DNA from: JBBRXJ01 sp038248505
GTDB taxonomy: Bacteria > Bacteroidota > Bacteroidia > Bacteroidales > JBBRXJ01
Direction: 5' to 3'
Assembly (NCBI GenBank): GCA_038248505.1
Contig: JBBRXJ010000072.1
Location: 1-19,391, forward strand
DNA length: 19,391 nt
Shown: positions 1-8,168 of the stretch, one piece after another
Layout of the letters: every line of letters begins with the position of its first letter
Numbering within the stretch: the stretch's first letter is position 1
Made by a program: the position numbers and the translations under genes
The notes under the pieces: generated by a model
The model's input: the letters and a program-made list of their open reading frames with translations, nothing else
Told to the model about the DNA's origin: nothing
The model's database searches: none

Positions 1-34
1 CATCAAATAATCCAAGTGGGTTAATGTTTTTCAT
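1..34 (-). CDS. Partial transposase-like N terminus, runs off left edge
   Basis: On the minus strand an ATG at 34-32 opens a frame that reads MKNINPLGLFD before the window ends. Only 11 residues are visible. The 'LGLFD' opening resembles, from memory, the N termini of IS5-type transposases of Bacteroidota. The DNA upstream of this start ends in a sequence that looks like an insertion-sequence terminus (see 35-136), which supports a transposase. With so few residues this is an inference; it could be any gene reading leftwards. Confidence 0.35.
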   Translation of the reverse strand, partial: MKNINPLGLFD

Positions 35-136
35 CGTTGTTGTTTTCAGCAAGTATACTAAAATTAATTCAGAAAAACAAGCATATTCAATTAACAATCA
101 GAGACATGCATCAGTTTTAGGTTTTTAGAGATGCCC
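1..136 (-). mobile_element. Probable end of an IS5-type insertion sequence
   Basis: Read on the minus strand, the segment begins GGGCATCTCTAAAAACC (136 down to 120), runs about 100 A+T-rich bases without a gene, and reaches the ATG of the truncated ORF at 34. A terminal GGG(C/T)ATCTCTAAAAA-type sequence about 100 bp upstream of a transposase start is the layout I associate with IS5-group elements. GCATC (108-112) and GATGC (130-134) form a small inverted repeat within it. The other end lies outside the window, so neither the second terminal repeat nor a target duplication can be checked. Confidence 0.4.
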
Positions 137-181
137 TTATAAAATTTGCACTAGATAGTTAAGTCATATATAAAAAAATAG

Positions 182-189
182 TAGTTTTG
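182..189 (+). promoter_or_regulatory. Bacteroidota-type -7 box upstream of carB
   Basis: TAGTTTTG matches TAnnTTTG, the -7 element used by the primary sigma factor of Bacteroidota. Transcription would start near 195 and leave a leader of about 45 bases before the carB ATG at 240. I see no TTG at the usual -33 distance, so support is partial. The box lies outside the putative insertion-sequence end at 136, so carB would keep its own promoter. Confidence 0.45.
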
Positions 190-239
190 CCACAAAGCAT
201 AAAATAGGGAAACTAAACAGATAAACACCTTATAATAAG

Positions 240-3200
240 ATGGATAAAAGTATAAAGAAAGTTATTGTTCTTGGGTCGGGCGCCTTAAAAATTGGTGAAG
301 CAGGAGAATTTGATTATTCAGGCTCGCAAGCATTAAAGGCATTGAAGGAAGAGGGAATAAAAACCATTTTGATTAATCCCAATATTGCTACCATTCAGAC
401 TTCTGAAGGAATTGCCGATGAAATTTACTTTTTGCCTGTTACCCCCTATTTTGTTGAAAAAGTAATAGCAAAAGAGAAGCCAGATGGTATTTTTCTTTCA
501 TTTGGTGGCCAAACTGCATTAAATTGTGGTATAGCCCTTTTTAAAGCGAATATTTTTGAAAAGTACAATGTACGTGTTCTAGGAACACCCATTCAGGCCA
601 TAATGAATACTGAAGATCGTGAGCTCTTTAAAAATAAACTAGAAGAAATAGGCGTAAAATCAGCAAGAAGTGTTGCTGTTGCTTCTATTGATGAGGCATT
701 AAAGGCTGCTGAACATTTGGGTTATCCAATTATTGCTCGTCCAGCCTATACATTAGGTGGATTAGGAGGAGGTTTTGCAAATAATCGGGAAGAGCTTTTA
801 ACGCTAGCTGCCACAGCATTTTCTTTTTCTGATCAGGTGCTTATAGAAGAATCGTTAAAAGGATGGAAAGAGATTGAATATGAAGTAGTGCGAGACGTTT
901 ATGACAATTGCATTACTGTTTGTAATATGGAGAATTTCGATCCGCTCGGTATTCATACTGGCGAAAGTATAGTAATTGCTCCTTCGCAAACGCTTACCAA
1001 TAGCGAGTATCACAAACTTCGTCGTATCGGTATTGATACCATTCGTCACATTGGTATTGTAGGTGAATGTAATATTCAATATGCCCTTGACCCACATTCA
1101 GAAGACTATCGTGTTATTGAAGTGAATGCGCGTTTGTCGCGTTCATCGGCTTTGGCATCAAAGGCAACGGGTTATCCCTTGGCATTTGTTGCTGCAAAAC
1201 TTTCATTAGGCTACGGTCTTTTTGAATTAAAAAATTCGGTTACACGTACTACCCCAGCATTTTTTGAACCAGCACTCGATTATATTGTGGTAAAAATTCC
1301 ACGTTGGGATTTAGATAAATTCAGTGGTGTATCAAAAGTTCTTGGTAGCAGCATGAAGAGCGTAGGCGAAATTATGGCTATTGGACGAACTTTTGAAGAA
1401 GCTATACAGAAGGGTTTACGCATGGTTGGCCAAGGTATGCACGGTTTTGTTGGCAATAATGAAACGAAGGTAGATAATGTTGAGAATGAACTCGCACAAC
1501 CCACTGATCAGCGTATATTCATGATTGAGCAAGCCTATGATCAGGGAATGACCATTGATCAAGTTTATGATCTCACTAAGATTGATAAATGGTTTCTGCA
1601 AAAGTTGATGAATGTTTTTAAGCTAGGAAAAGAATTAGAGAAAGTAAAAGGGCTTGAAAACCTTTCAGTAGATTTGTTACGTGATGCCAAGAAAAATGGG
1701 TTTTCAGACTTCCAGATAGCACGTTCAGTGCTGAAGACAGAGGATGTTAAAATGGAAGAAGGATTGCTAAAAGTGCGAGCCTTCCGTAAAAAGAATAATG
1801 TTTTACCAGTAGTGAAACAGATAGATACATTAGCGGCAGAATATCCAGCTCAAACCAATTATCTTTATCTCACCTATCATGGAACATCGCACGATATTGA
1901 GTTTCCAAATGACAACAAATCTGTTTTCGTTCTCGGCAGCGGAGCTTATAGAATTGGCAGCTCAGTTGAGTTTGACTGGTGTTGTGTAAATGCTATTACT
2001 ACCATACATAAAGAAGGATTTCGTTCAGTAATGATAAACTACAATCCTGAAACGGTGAGTACCGATTATGATATGTGTGATCGTTTGTATTTTGATGAAT
2101 TATCATTTGAACGTGTACTTGATATTTATGACTTGGAAGAGCCCAAGGGAGTGATAATATCAACAGGGGGTCAGATTCCAAATAACTTGGCTATGCGTTT
2201 ACATCGCCAGAATGTTCGAATTTTGGGAACTTCACCAACCAATATTGATCGTGCTGAAAATCGTCATAAATTTTCGAGTATGCTCGATACCCTAGAAGTA
2301 GATCAGCCACGTTGGAAAGAATTAACGACCATTGAAGACATAAATATCTTTGCTGATATGGTTGGTTTTCCAATATTGGTGCGCCCCTCATACGTACTCT
2401 CAGGCGCTGCAATGAATGTAGTTTCAAATAAAGAAGAGCTGGAGCGGTTTCTAAAATTGGCAGCAAAGGTTTCAAAACAATATCCAGTAGTTGTATCTGA
2501 ATTTATTGAGCAAGCAAAAGAAATAGAAGTAGATGCTGTTGCTCAAAATGGCGAAATTGTTAGCTATGCAATAAGTGAACATGTTGAATTTGCCGGCGTT
2601 CACTCAGGAGATGCTACCATTGTATTTCCGCCCCAAAAGTTATATTTTGAAACGATAAAACGAGTTAAGAAAATTGCGAAGAAAATTGCTGTTGAGCTTG
2701 AAATTAGTGGCCCTTTCAATATTCAATTTTTGGCAAAAGAAAATCATATTAAAGTTATTGAGTGTAATCTTCGTGCATCGCGCAGCTTTCCTTTTGTGTC
2801 AAAAGTTTTAAAATCAAATCTTATTGAATTGGCTACACGTGTTATGCTTGGCATAAAAGTAGAGAAGCCTAATAAGAGTATTTTTGATATAGATTATGTA
2901 GGGATAAAAGCATCACAATTCTCATTTTCTCGTTTGCAAAAAGCTGATCCGGTGTTGGGTGTTGACATGTCATCAACGGGAGAAGTGGGATGTATAGGAG
3001 AGAATTTTCATGAGGCAATTTTGAAGTCAATGCTTTCAGTAGGTTATAGTATTCCTAAAAAAACTATTCTTTTATCAACAGGACCGGCACGTTCAAAAGC
3101 AGAAATGATAACTGCTTGCAAAAAATTAAAAGAGAAGGGATATATACTTTATGCTACTCCCGGTACGCATGATTTTTTGACTCAAAATGAGATTGATAGC

Positions 3201-3464
3201 ATTGTTTGTTACTGGCCTGATGAGACTGATAAATCACCCAATTCACTAGAGTTAATAAAATCTCGCAAAGTTGATTTGGTTATTAACATACCTAAAAATT
3301 TAAGCAAACACGAATTGGATAATGATTATGCATTGAGACGCAATGCTATTGATTTTAATGTGCCTTTAATTACCAATGCACGATTGGCCTCCTCTTTTAT
3401 TCTTGCATTTTGTAATATTGAGCAAGATGAGATTGGAATAAAGAGTTGGAATGAATATAAGTAA
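240..3464 (+). CDS. carB: Carbamoyl-phosphate synthase large subunit
   Basis: CarB makes carbamoyl phosphate from bicarbonate, ATP and ammonia delivered by the glutaminase subunit CarA, feeding pyrimidine and arginine synthesis in the cytoplasm. The 1074-residue length is normal for the family. The protein has the two homologous halves expected: the first opens with VLGSGALKIGEAGEFDYSGS and has GGQTALNCGIAL; the second opens near residue 565 with VLGSGAYRIGSSVEFDW and has STGGQIPNNLAMRL. Each half carries an ATP-grasp core, with EVNARLSRSSALASKATGYP in the first and ECNLRASRSFPFVSKV in the second. The last ~130 residues form the MGS-like allosteric domain (STGPARSKAEM, ATPGTHDFL). The 'GEFDYSGSQA/GGQTALNCG' wording is closer to the eukaryotic CAD/CPS1 style than to the E. 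coli enzyme, as I recall for Bacteroidota CarB. No carA is in the window. The next gene starts 29 bp downstream. Confidence 0.98.
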   Translation: MDKSIKKVIVLGSGALKIGEAGEFDYSGSQALKALKEEGIKTILINPNIATIQTSEGIADEIYFLPVTPYFVEKVIAKEKPDGIFLSFGGQTALNCGIALFKANIFEKYNVRVLGTPIQAIMNTEDRELFKNKLEEIGVKSARSVAVASIDEALKAAEHLGYPIIARPAYTLGGLGGGFANNREELLTLAATAFSFSDQVLIEESLKGWKEIEYEVVRDVYDNCITVCNMENFDPLGIHTGESIVIAPSQTLTNSEYHKLRRIGIDTIRHIGIVGECNIQYALDPHSEDYRVIEVNARLSRSSALASKATGYPLAFVAAKLSLGYGLFELKNSVTRTTPAFFEPALDYIVVKIPRWDLDKFSGVSKVLGSSMKSVGEIMAIGRTFEEAIQKGLRMVGQGMHGFVGNNETKVDNVENELAQPTDQRIFMIEQAYDQGMTIDQVYDLTKIDKWFLQKLMNVFKLGKELEKVKGLENLSVDLLRDAKKNGFSDFQIARSVLKTEDVKMEEGLLKVRAFRKKNNVLPVVKQIDTLAAEYPAQTNYLYLTYHGTSHDIEFPNDNKSVFVLGSGAYRIGSSVEFDWCCVNAITTIHKEGFRSVMINYNPETVSTDYDMCDRLYFDELSFERVLDIYDLEEPKGVIISTGGQIPNNLAMRLHRQNVRILGTSPTNIDRAENRHKFSSMLDTLEVDQPRWKELTTIEDINIFADMVGFPILVRPSYVLSGAAMNVVSNKEELERFLKLAAKVSKQYPVVVSEFIEQAKEIEVDAVAQNGEIVSYAISEHVEFAGVHSGDATIVFPPQKLYFETIKRVKKIAKKIAVELEISGPFNIQFLAKENHIKVIECNLRASRSFPFVSKVLKSNLIELATRVMLGIKVEKPNKSIFDIDYVGIKASQFSFSRLQKADPVLGVDMSSTGEVGCIGENFHEAILKSMLSVGYSIPKKTILLSTGPARSKAEMITACKKLKEKGYILYATPGTHDFLTQNEIDSIVCYWPDETDKSPNSLELIKSRKVDLVINIPKNLSKHELDNDYALRRNAIDFNVPLITNARLASSFILAFCNIEQDEIGIKSWNEYK

Positions 3465-3493
3465 AAGGACACAAGATTTTAAAAATATTTTTC

Positions 3494-4462
3494 ATGAAAA
3501 AAATAGTTTTTTCAATCTTACTTTTGTTGTCTTTTAATTACGGTTTTTCACAGATTACGGAGGGTGAAGAAAAACTACGAAGGCAAGTTAGAGACACATT
3601 AAACGAATGGAAGACCGGAGGCGTTCTTTCGCTCAATACCGCTCAAAACTCGTTTACCAATTGGGCTTCTGGTGGTCAAAATTCGATTGCATTATCTGGT
3701 TTAGTTAGTTTGTGTAATACTTATAAAGATACCGTTCAACGATGGGATAACTCATTTGATATAGGTTATGGTATTTTGCAACAAGGCAAGAAAAATACTT
3801 GGATAAAAACAGATGATAAAATAGATTTTACTTCAAAGTATGGTCGTAATGCATCAAGAACTTGGTATTACGCTGCTTTTTTGAATTTTAAAACACAGTT
3901 AACCCCAGGCTATAATTATTCGAATGATAGCCAGAAGATATCCGATTTTTTAGCACCAGTATATATTCTTACTGCTATTGGTATGGATTACAAGCCCAAT
4001 GATATGATTTCGGTTTTTATTGCACCAATTACCGCTAAAACAACCATAGTAAATAGTATGTATTTGGCAAATATAGGGGCTTTTGGAGTTGAGGCAGCGC
4101 AGTATGATGTTGATGGAACAATGGTAAGCGCTGGAAAGAAAATGCGTAATGAGTTTGGAGCTTATCTTCGTTTTCAATTCAGAAAAGAAAATTTGATAAA
4201 GAATGTAAATTTGATGAATAAGATAGATCTCTTTTCAAATTACACTCACAAACCACAAAATATAGATGTTAGCTGGGAAACAATGATTGTAATGAAAATC
4301 AATAAATATTTGTCAACCACCATTACTACACATCTTATTTATGATGATGATATAAAAATTGGCATTGATAAAAATAAGGATGGTATTTTCGAAAAATCGG
4401 GCCCACGAACACAGTTTAAAGAGGTTATTGGAGTAGGGTTTACCTATAAATTAGGCAAATAA
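3494..4462 (+). CDS. DUF3078 secreted/outer-membrane-associated protein
   Basis: A 322-residue protein with a clear signal peptide (MKKIVFSILLLLSFNYGFSQ, cleavage expected about residue 20). The mature part has QNSFTNWASGGQNS at about residues 51-64, the hallmark of DUF3078 proteins of Bacteroidota. The rest is rich in aromatic and alternating polar/hydrophobic residues (TWYYAAFLNFKTQ, FGAYLRFQFR, IGVGFTYKLGK), a pattern suggesting a beta-rich outer-membrane barrel-like protein ending in an amphipathic strand. Function is unknown for the family; I do not assign one. It lies 29 bp after carB in the same direction, so co-transcription is possible but no functional link is evident. It is convergent with the gene ending at 4493. 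Confidence 0.9.
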   Translation: MKKIVFSILLLLSFNYGFSQITEGEEKLRRQVRDTLNEWKTGGVLSLNTAQNSFTNWASGGQNSIALSGLVSLCNTYKDTVQRWDNSFDIGYGILQQGKKNTWIKTDDKIDFTSKYGRNASRTWYYAAFLNFKTQLTPGYNYSNDSQKISDFLAPVYILTAIGMDYKPNDMISVFIAPITAKTTIVNSMYLANIGAFGVEAAQYDVDGTMVSAGKKMRNEFGAYLRFQFRKENLIKNVNLMNKIDLFSNYTHKPQNIDVSWETMIVMKINKYLSTTITTHLIYDDDIKIGIDKNKDGIFEKSGPRTQFKEVIGVGFTYKLGK

Positions 4463-4492
4463 TATTTAAGGAGCCAAGTAAAGCCTTTACAT

Positions 4493-5140
4493 TTATAATT
4501 CTTCTGATTCGTAAAATATTTTTTTGTTATCAGTATTAATTAGGCGAAGCATAGCAGCAGCAACGGTATTTGCGGAAATGGATCGATATCTTTTTAATTT
4601 ACCAATCATAATATAATTTAAACCACTCATTATAATAACCGATATTTTTTCACCAAAACGAAATTCTTTTCTATTACCAATAAGAAGAGAAGGTCTCACA
4701 ATTACTATTTTTTCGAAGCTTAGCTGGGTAATTGCTTCTTCAAGTCTTCCTTTTGTTTGTAAATAAAAATTATTTGAATTACTATCTGCACCTATTGATG
4801 AAATTAGGGCTATTCTAGTAAGACCTTTTGTTAAGGCAAGAGCCGCTATTTGTAGCGGAAGATGGTAGTCAATATCAAGCATTTTTTCTTTTGAGCCTGC
4901 TTTCTTTATTGTAGTTCCGGTGCAAATAAATAAGTCGTTTCCATTAAGTTCAGTAGACCACGAATTGATATTATTAAAATCTACAATAAGTTCAGTAAGT
5001 TTAGGATGGCTGATACTTGAAGAACGTCGTACTAAAATTTTAATTTGATTATATCGTATATCATTAAGCAGTAATTGAACAAGCTGTTGGCCAGTAAGAC
5101 CGCTAGCTCCTATTACAATAGCTGTGCGTTTTATTTCCAT
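4493..5140 (-). CDS. NAD(P)-binding atypical SDR / HTATIP2-like oxidoreductase
   Basis: A 215-residue Rossmann-fold protein. The dinucleotide-binding glycine motif GASGLTG lies at residues 11-17 after a beta strand (AIVIGASG). Other NAD(P)-binding 'NmrA/HTATIP2' features are present: FICTGTTIKKAGSKE (second strand end), ALISSIGADSNS (third), a YLQTK sequence at the YxxxK position, and IVRPSLLIGNRKE. These are typical of the small atypical short-chain dehydrogenases often annotated as oxidoreductase or nucleoside-diphosphate-sugar epimerase. The substrate cannot be inferred. It begins 6 bp after the stop of the SpoIIE-type phosphatase gene on the same strand, so the two are almost certainly one transcript with this gene second. 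Confidence 0.85.
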   Translation of the reverse strand: MEIKRTAIVIGASGLTGQQLVQLLLNDIRYNQIKILVRRSSSISHPKLTELIVDFNNINSWSTELNGNDLFICTGTTIKKAGSKEKMLDIDYHLPLQIAALALTKGLTRIALISSIGADSNSNNFYLQTKGRLEEAITQLSFEKIVIVRPSLLIGNRKEFRFGEKISVIIMSGLNYIMIGKLKRYRSISANTVAAAMLRLINTDNKKIFYESEEL

Positions 5141-5146
5141 TTGATA

Positions 5147-6385
5147 TTATTTAATTGCCTCAAAGAATTCAATGCCGAGTAGTGTGATATCATCAAATAA
5201 TTTAACGCTACCCTCAACCACATTATAGGATCGTATTATTTCATTAATGTTATCTTCAATTCCTTTTGTATTTGATATTTCGTTTTCAATACTTTTTGTT
5301 CCATATTCTTGGCCATTATCATCAAGCAACTCAACCAGTCCATCGGTATAACAAAGTAATTTTGAGTGATTGCTTATTTCGATAATACCTTTTTTTACAA
5401 TGGGTATTTCTTCAAGCATTCCAATGCCAGTACACCCTTTGTTGAGAAATATCATGGTATTGCTTGTCATATCGAATAGTACGGGAGGATTGTGCCCTGC
5501 ATTTACATATTCTAATGTATGAGTTCTGTAATTAAAACGAGCCACAAAAAACGTAATGAATTTCTCCTGTTTGGTATTTACTACAATTCTACTATTTAAT
5601 ATACCTATAAGATCTTGCAGTGGAATATCAGCAGTAAAAAGGGCTCTAAGGTTTGCTTGAAAATTTGACATGAGAAGAGCAGCAGAAATTCCCTTACCGC
5701 TAACATCGGCAATACAGAAACCAATCCGATCTTCATCGAGGAGAAGGAAATCATAATAATCGCCTCCAATTTCGTAATGAGGACGGTAAAAAGCGCTTAC
5801 ATGTACATAATTGTTTTGCGGTAAAATCTCATTATCGGGTATGAGCATTGTTTGCATACGCGAAGCGAGTTCCATTTCTTTACGGAAAGATTCTTGGCGC
5901 AAACTTTCATTAAACAAACGAATATTTTCAATGGCAACGGTGATAATGTTAGCGAGTGTTTGAATGAAGCCCATGTGTTTTAGAGTTGGGCTAATGCCTT
6001 CCATATCTTCATCTATATCCCCAATCATAACATATGCAGCAGGCTTGTTATTTACTATTACCGGTATGATTATGTCGCCGCCTTTAAGACCTGGGTTGGG
6101 TGAATTAGAAATGTACACTATTTCTTCATATCGAAGAAGATCTTTTTCGATGTTAAGTTTACTAATAGACGCGAGATCAAAGCCATTAATGAGTACCGTT
6201 TCCCATTGTGTACTTGCTTTTTTAAAGAAGGCTATTTTACCAATTTTTAAATCATGGCTTAAAATATATTCAAAACGCTCTAATAAGCCGCTAGCCGAGA
6301 GGTTCTCGTTAATGGCCTGCGTCAGATTTAACAGTGTATTCAGCTTGAAATTACATTGCTTAAGCCGTTTGGTTGAATCTATCAT
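5147..6385 (-). CDS. GAF domain-SpoIIE (PP2C-type) serine phosphatase
   Basis: A 412-residue cytoplasmic protein. Residues about 1-160 fit a GAF-type sensor domain (FEYILSHDLKIGKIAFFKK; IIPVIVNNKPAAYVMIGD). A linker helix (ESFRKEMELASRMQTMLIP), diagnostic of RsbU/SpoIIE phosphatases, leads into the catalytic domain. Metal-binding and core motifs are intact: GGDYYDF (207-213), ADVSGKGISAALLM (226-239), AGHNPP (296-301), YTDGLVE (346-352) and FDDITLLGI (397-405). Such enzymes dephosphorylate anti-anti-sigma (STAS) proteins in partner-switching pathways; no STAS protein or anti-sigma kinase is in this window, so the target is elsewhere or different. No transmembrane segment is visible. It heads a two-gene minus-strand unit with the NAD(P)-binding gene 6 bp downstream. 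Confidence 0.93.
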   Translation of the reverse strand: MIDSTKRLKQCNFKLNTLLNLTQAINENLSASGLLERFEYILSHDLKIGKIAFFKKASTQWETVLINGFDLASISKLNIEKDLLRYEEIVYISNSPNPGLKGGDIIIPVIVNNKPAAYVMIGDIDEDMEGISPTLKHMGFIQTLANIITVAIENIRLFNESLRQESFRKEMELASRMQTMLIPDNEILPQNNYVHVSAFYRPHYEIGGDYYDFLLLDEDRIGFCIADVSGKGISAALLMSNFQANLRALFTADIPLQDLIGILNSRIVVNTKQEKFITFFVARFNYRTHTLEYVNAGHNPPVLFDMTSNTMIFLNKGCTGIGMLEEIPIVKKGIIEISNHSKLLCYTDGLVELLDDNGQEYGTKSIENEISNTKGIEDNINEIIRSYNVVEGSVKLFDDITLLGIEFFEAIK

Positions 6386-6540
6386 AAATGAATACGGAAT
6401 GGGCTACTTCAAGAGGCGTGAGTGATATAAACTTTTTCCTTTATAGACTTTGTAAAATATATGCTTAAAATAATTACTCCACAACTTTTCATCCTGAGCC
6501 ATAGATAGTACACAAATACCTCGGAATGTCAAATATAATA

Positions 6541-6592
6541 AAAAAACACCGCATGACAAACATATATTGGAATTGTCGTCATGAGGTGTTTT
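6541..6592 (-). terminator. Rho-independent terminator of the EF-P gene
   Basis: A long imperfect hairpin: AAAACACC (6543-6550) pairs with GGTGTTTT (6585-6592), and CATGAC (6552-6557) with GTCATG (6578-6583), separated by one G/A mismatch and closing a 20-base loop. Read on the minus strand, the stem is followed by a run of T (complement of the A run from 6546 down to 6541). It begins about 38 bases past the EF-P stop codon at 6630. The plus-strand reading has only a short T run, so I assign it to the minus strand. Confidence 0.8.
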
Positions 6593-6629
6593 AAATATTG
6601 ATTTTAAGGATCGAGTTTTTTAAATATTT

Positions 6630-7199
6630 TTAGTCTTTAACACGTTCACCGTAGGACTTATCACGTGTATCGACTTTGATTTTAGTACCCGTTTCGATGA
6701 ATAAAGGAACCATAATGATTGCTCCCGTTTCAAGTGTTGCTTGTTTCAGGGCATTATTTGAGGCGGTATTTCCTTTTGCCCCAGGTTCGGTATACGTAAC
6801 TTCTAAAGTAACATACATGGGTAACTCGCATGATAATGGCATATCTGTATCAGTAGAATATACTACCTCTACAGACTGACCTTCTTTTAAAAATTCAGGA
6901 GCATCAATAAGTTCTTTTTCCATATCAATTTGCTCGTACGTCTCTAAATGCATGAAATGATAGCCACTTTCATCCATATATAAGAATTGATATGGTCTAC
7001 GTTCAACGTTTGCCACATCTATTTTTTCACCAGCAGTAAAAGTATTTTCAATCACCTTTCCGGTTGATAGACTTTTCATTTTAGTGCGCACAAAAGCATT
7101 TCCCTTACCTGGTTTTACGTGTTGAAAGTAAACGACAACGTAAATGCCTTCTTTAAAGTTAAGTGCTAATCCGTTTTTGATGTCTGATGTATCTGCCAT
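6630..7199 (-). CDS. efp: Translation elongation factor P
   Basis: A 189-residue protein with the normal EF-P length and three-domain order: a KOW-like N-terminal domain (about 1-65), a central OB domain (SGYHFMHLETYEQ..., about 66-130) and a C-terminal OB domain ending GAIIMVPLFIETGTKIKVDT. EF-P binds between the ribosomal P and E sites and relieves stalling at polyproline stretches. The tip loop reads KPGKGNAF with Lys32 where E. coli EF-P has the modified Lys34; no epmA/epmB-type modification genes are visible here. The motif preceding the end, GTKIKVDTRDKSYGERVKD, is the conserved EF-P C-terminal pattern. It has its own promoter-like box upstream and a hairpin terminator downstream, so it is likely a single-gene transcript. 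Confidence 0.97.
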   Translation of the reverse strand: MADTSDIKNGLALNFKEGIYVVVYFQHVKPGKGNAFVRTKMKSLSTGKVIENTFTAGEKIDVANVERRPYQFLYMDESGYHFMHLETYEQIDMEKELIDAPEFLKEGQSVEVVYSTDTDMPLSCELPMYVTLEVTYTEPGAKGNTASNNALKQATLETGAIIMVPLFIETGTKIKVDTRDKSYGERVKD

Positions 7200-7220
7200 A
7201 ATATCTGTTTATTTATGTCG

Positions 7221-7255
7221 CAAATATATAAAAATGCATATTAATGCATGGCAAA
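7221..7255 (-). promoter_or_regulatory. Putative efp promoter with palindromic spacer
   Basis: On the minus strand TATATTTG (7228 down to 7221) matches the Bacteroidota -7 consensus TAnnTTTG about 22 bases before the efp start codon. TTTG (7255-7252) lies upstream with a 23-base gap, slightly long for the -33 element. Two copies of the palindrome ATGCAT (7234-7239 and 7244-7249) sit in the spacer and together form an inverted repeat, a possible operator. Confidence 0.5.
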
Positions 7256-7259
7256 TCAT

Positions 7260-7699
7260 TTAAATAATAGTTGCAAACTGATTTTTTGTACATTATTTTT
7301 AAAGCTTATTTGACATTGATTATAAGCACATTAAATGCAACAAGCTACTCCAAACAACTTTTTTGTGTTGTTTTTGGGATTTGATTCTTTTTTCAGTCTC
7401 GTAGATCAAAATAGCTAGGATAATTTTGTTTGGAGGCTTTGTTGGAGTTTGTTTTCAGTGTTGCTGAAGAATATCAATGCTTATTTCATCGGAGACGATT
7501 ATTTTACCGAATTAAGATCAGTTGCCATCGTTCAACTTTATTATCTGCGGCTGAGCAGACATTTGTTAATTTTCTGCGGTTGTCACTAGCAGGTATTGGT
7601 TCATTTGATTTTTCGATAGATGTAAGCAAAAAGGAACAAACTAGATAGAATTACTATGTGAAAATTTTATATCTTTATGAATATTAACAGTATAATATA
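7260..7699. other. Gene-free stretch between efp and the PIN remnant
   Basis: About 440 bases with no gene I can support. A 72-codon open frame from a TTG at 7430 to 7648 has no recognisable motif and competes with another open plus-strand frame over about 7458-7590, so neither is convincing. The stretch contains a perfect 8-bp inverted repeat, CTCCAAAC (7348-7355) and GTTTGGAG (7428-7435). It could be decayed coding DNA or an uncharacterised structured RNA; nothing decides this. Confidence 0.4.
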
Positions 7700-8168
7700 A
7701 TGAAACAAAATGTATAAATAGACACATCAGTTGTAGGTGGCTATTACGACAATGAATTTTCAAGCAATACAATGCTTTTTTTTGAAAATGTACAGCGCGG
7801 AGAAAAAATTATTATTGCTTCCGACTTGTTGATGGCAGAATTATTAAGAGCCCCAAAATTTGTGAAGGATTTATTAGACTCTATTCCAAATATAAATATT
7901 GAATTTGTTAAACTAAGTAATGAAGCATCTATTACTTGCAGACAAGTATATCGAGGCAAAAGTAGTTGGGAAAACGAGTCGAGCAGATTGTCAACATATT
8001 GCAATTGCTACATTATGCAAAGCGGACGTTTTAGTCAGTTGGAATTTTAAACATACCGTGAATCTTGATAAAATAAGAGGGTATAACGGAATAAATTATC
8101 AGTTTGGATACAACATGATTGAAATTAGAACACCTAAAGAAATTATGAGCTATGAAAACGAAAATTAA
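7700..8168 (+). pseudogene. PIN-domain nuclease (VapC-like toxin), disrupted by a stop and a frameshift
   Basis: The ATG at 7700 opens MKQNV, then meets TAA at 7715-7717 where relatives have a tyrosine codon, and continues IDTSVVGGYYDNEF. The frame stays clear through SDLLMAELLRAPKFVKDLL to KLSNEA (codons to 7927). One extra base near 7928 then moves the sense into the next frame: LLLADKYIEAKVVGKTSRAD, CQHIAIATLCKADVLVSWNF, ending at 8168. Joined, this is a full PIN-domain protein of about 155 residues with all the acidic landmarks: Asp in IDTS, Glu in AELLRAP, Asp in RADCQH, Asp in ADVLVSWN. PIN proteins of this type are single-strand ribonucleases, often toxins. Two independent lesions argue for a real pseudogene over a single sequencing error. 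The small partner ORF overlaps its last 17 bases. Confidence 0.85.

Noticed and set aside
855..1097. Open frame on the minus strand inside carB (and several others at 1280-2475)
   Set aside because: They lie antisense to a clearly coding, well-conserved gene, have no recognisable motif, and are expected by chance.
4478..4490. GTAAAG-C-CTTTAC inverted repeat between the convergent DUF3078 and NAD(P)-binding genes as a terminator
   Set aside because: The usable stem is only five A+T-rich pairs with a three-base loop and no T run, too weak to call.
5964..6425. 153-codon plus-strand frame over the SpoIIE phosphatase gene
   Set aside because: It is antisense to strong PP2C/GAF coding sequence and its translation resembles no family.
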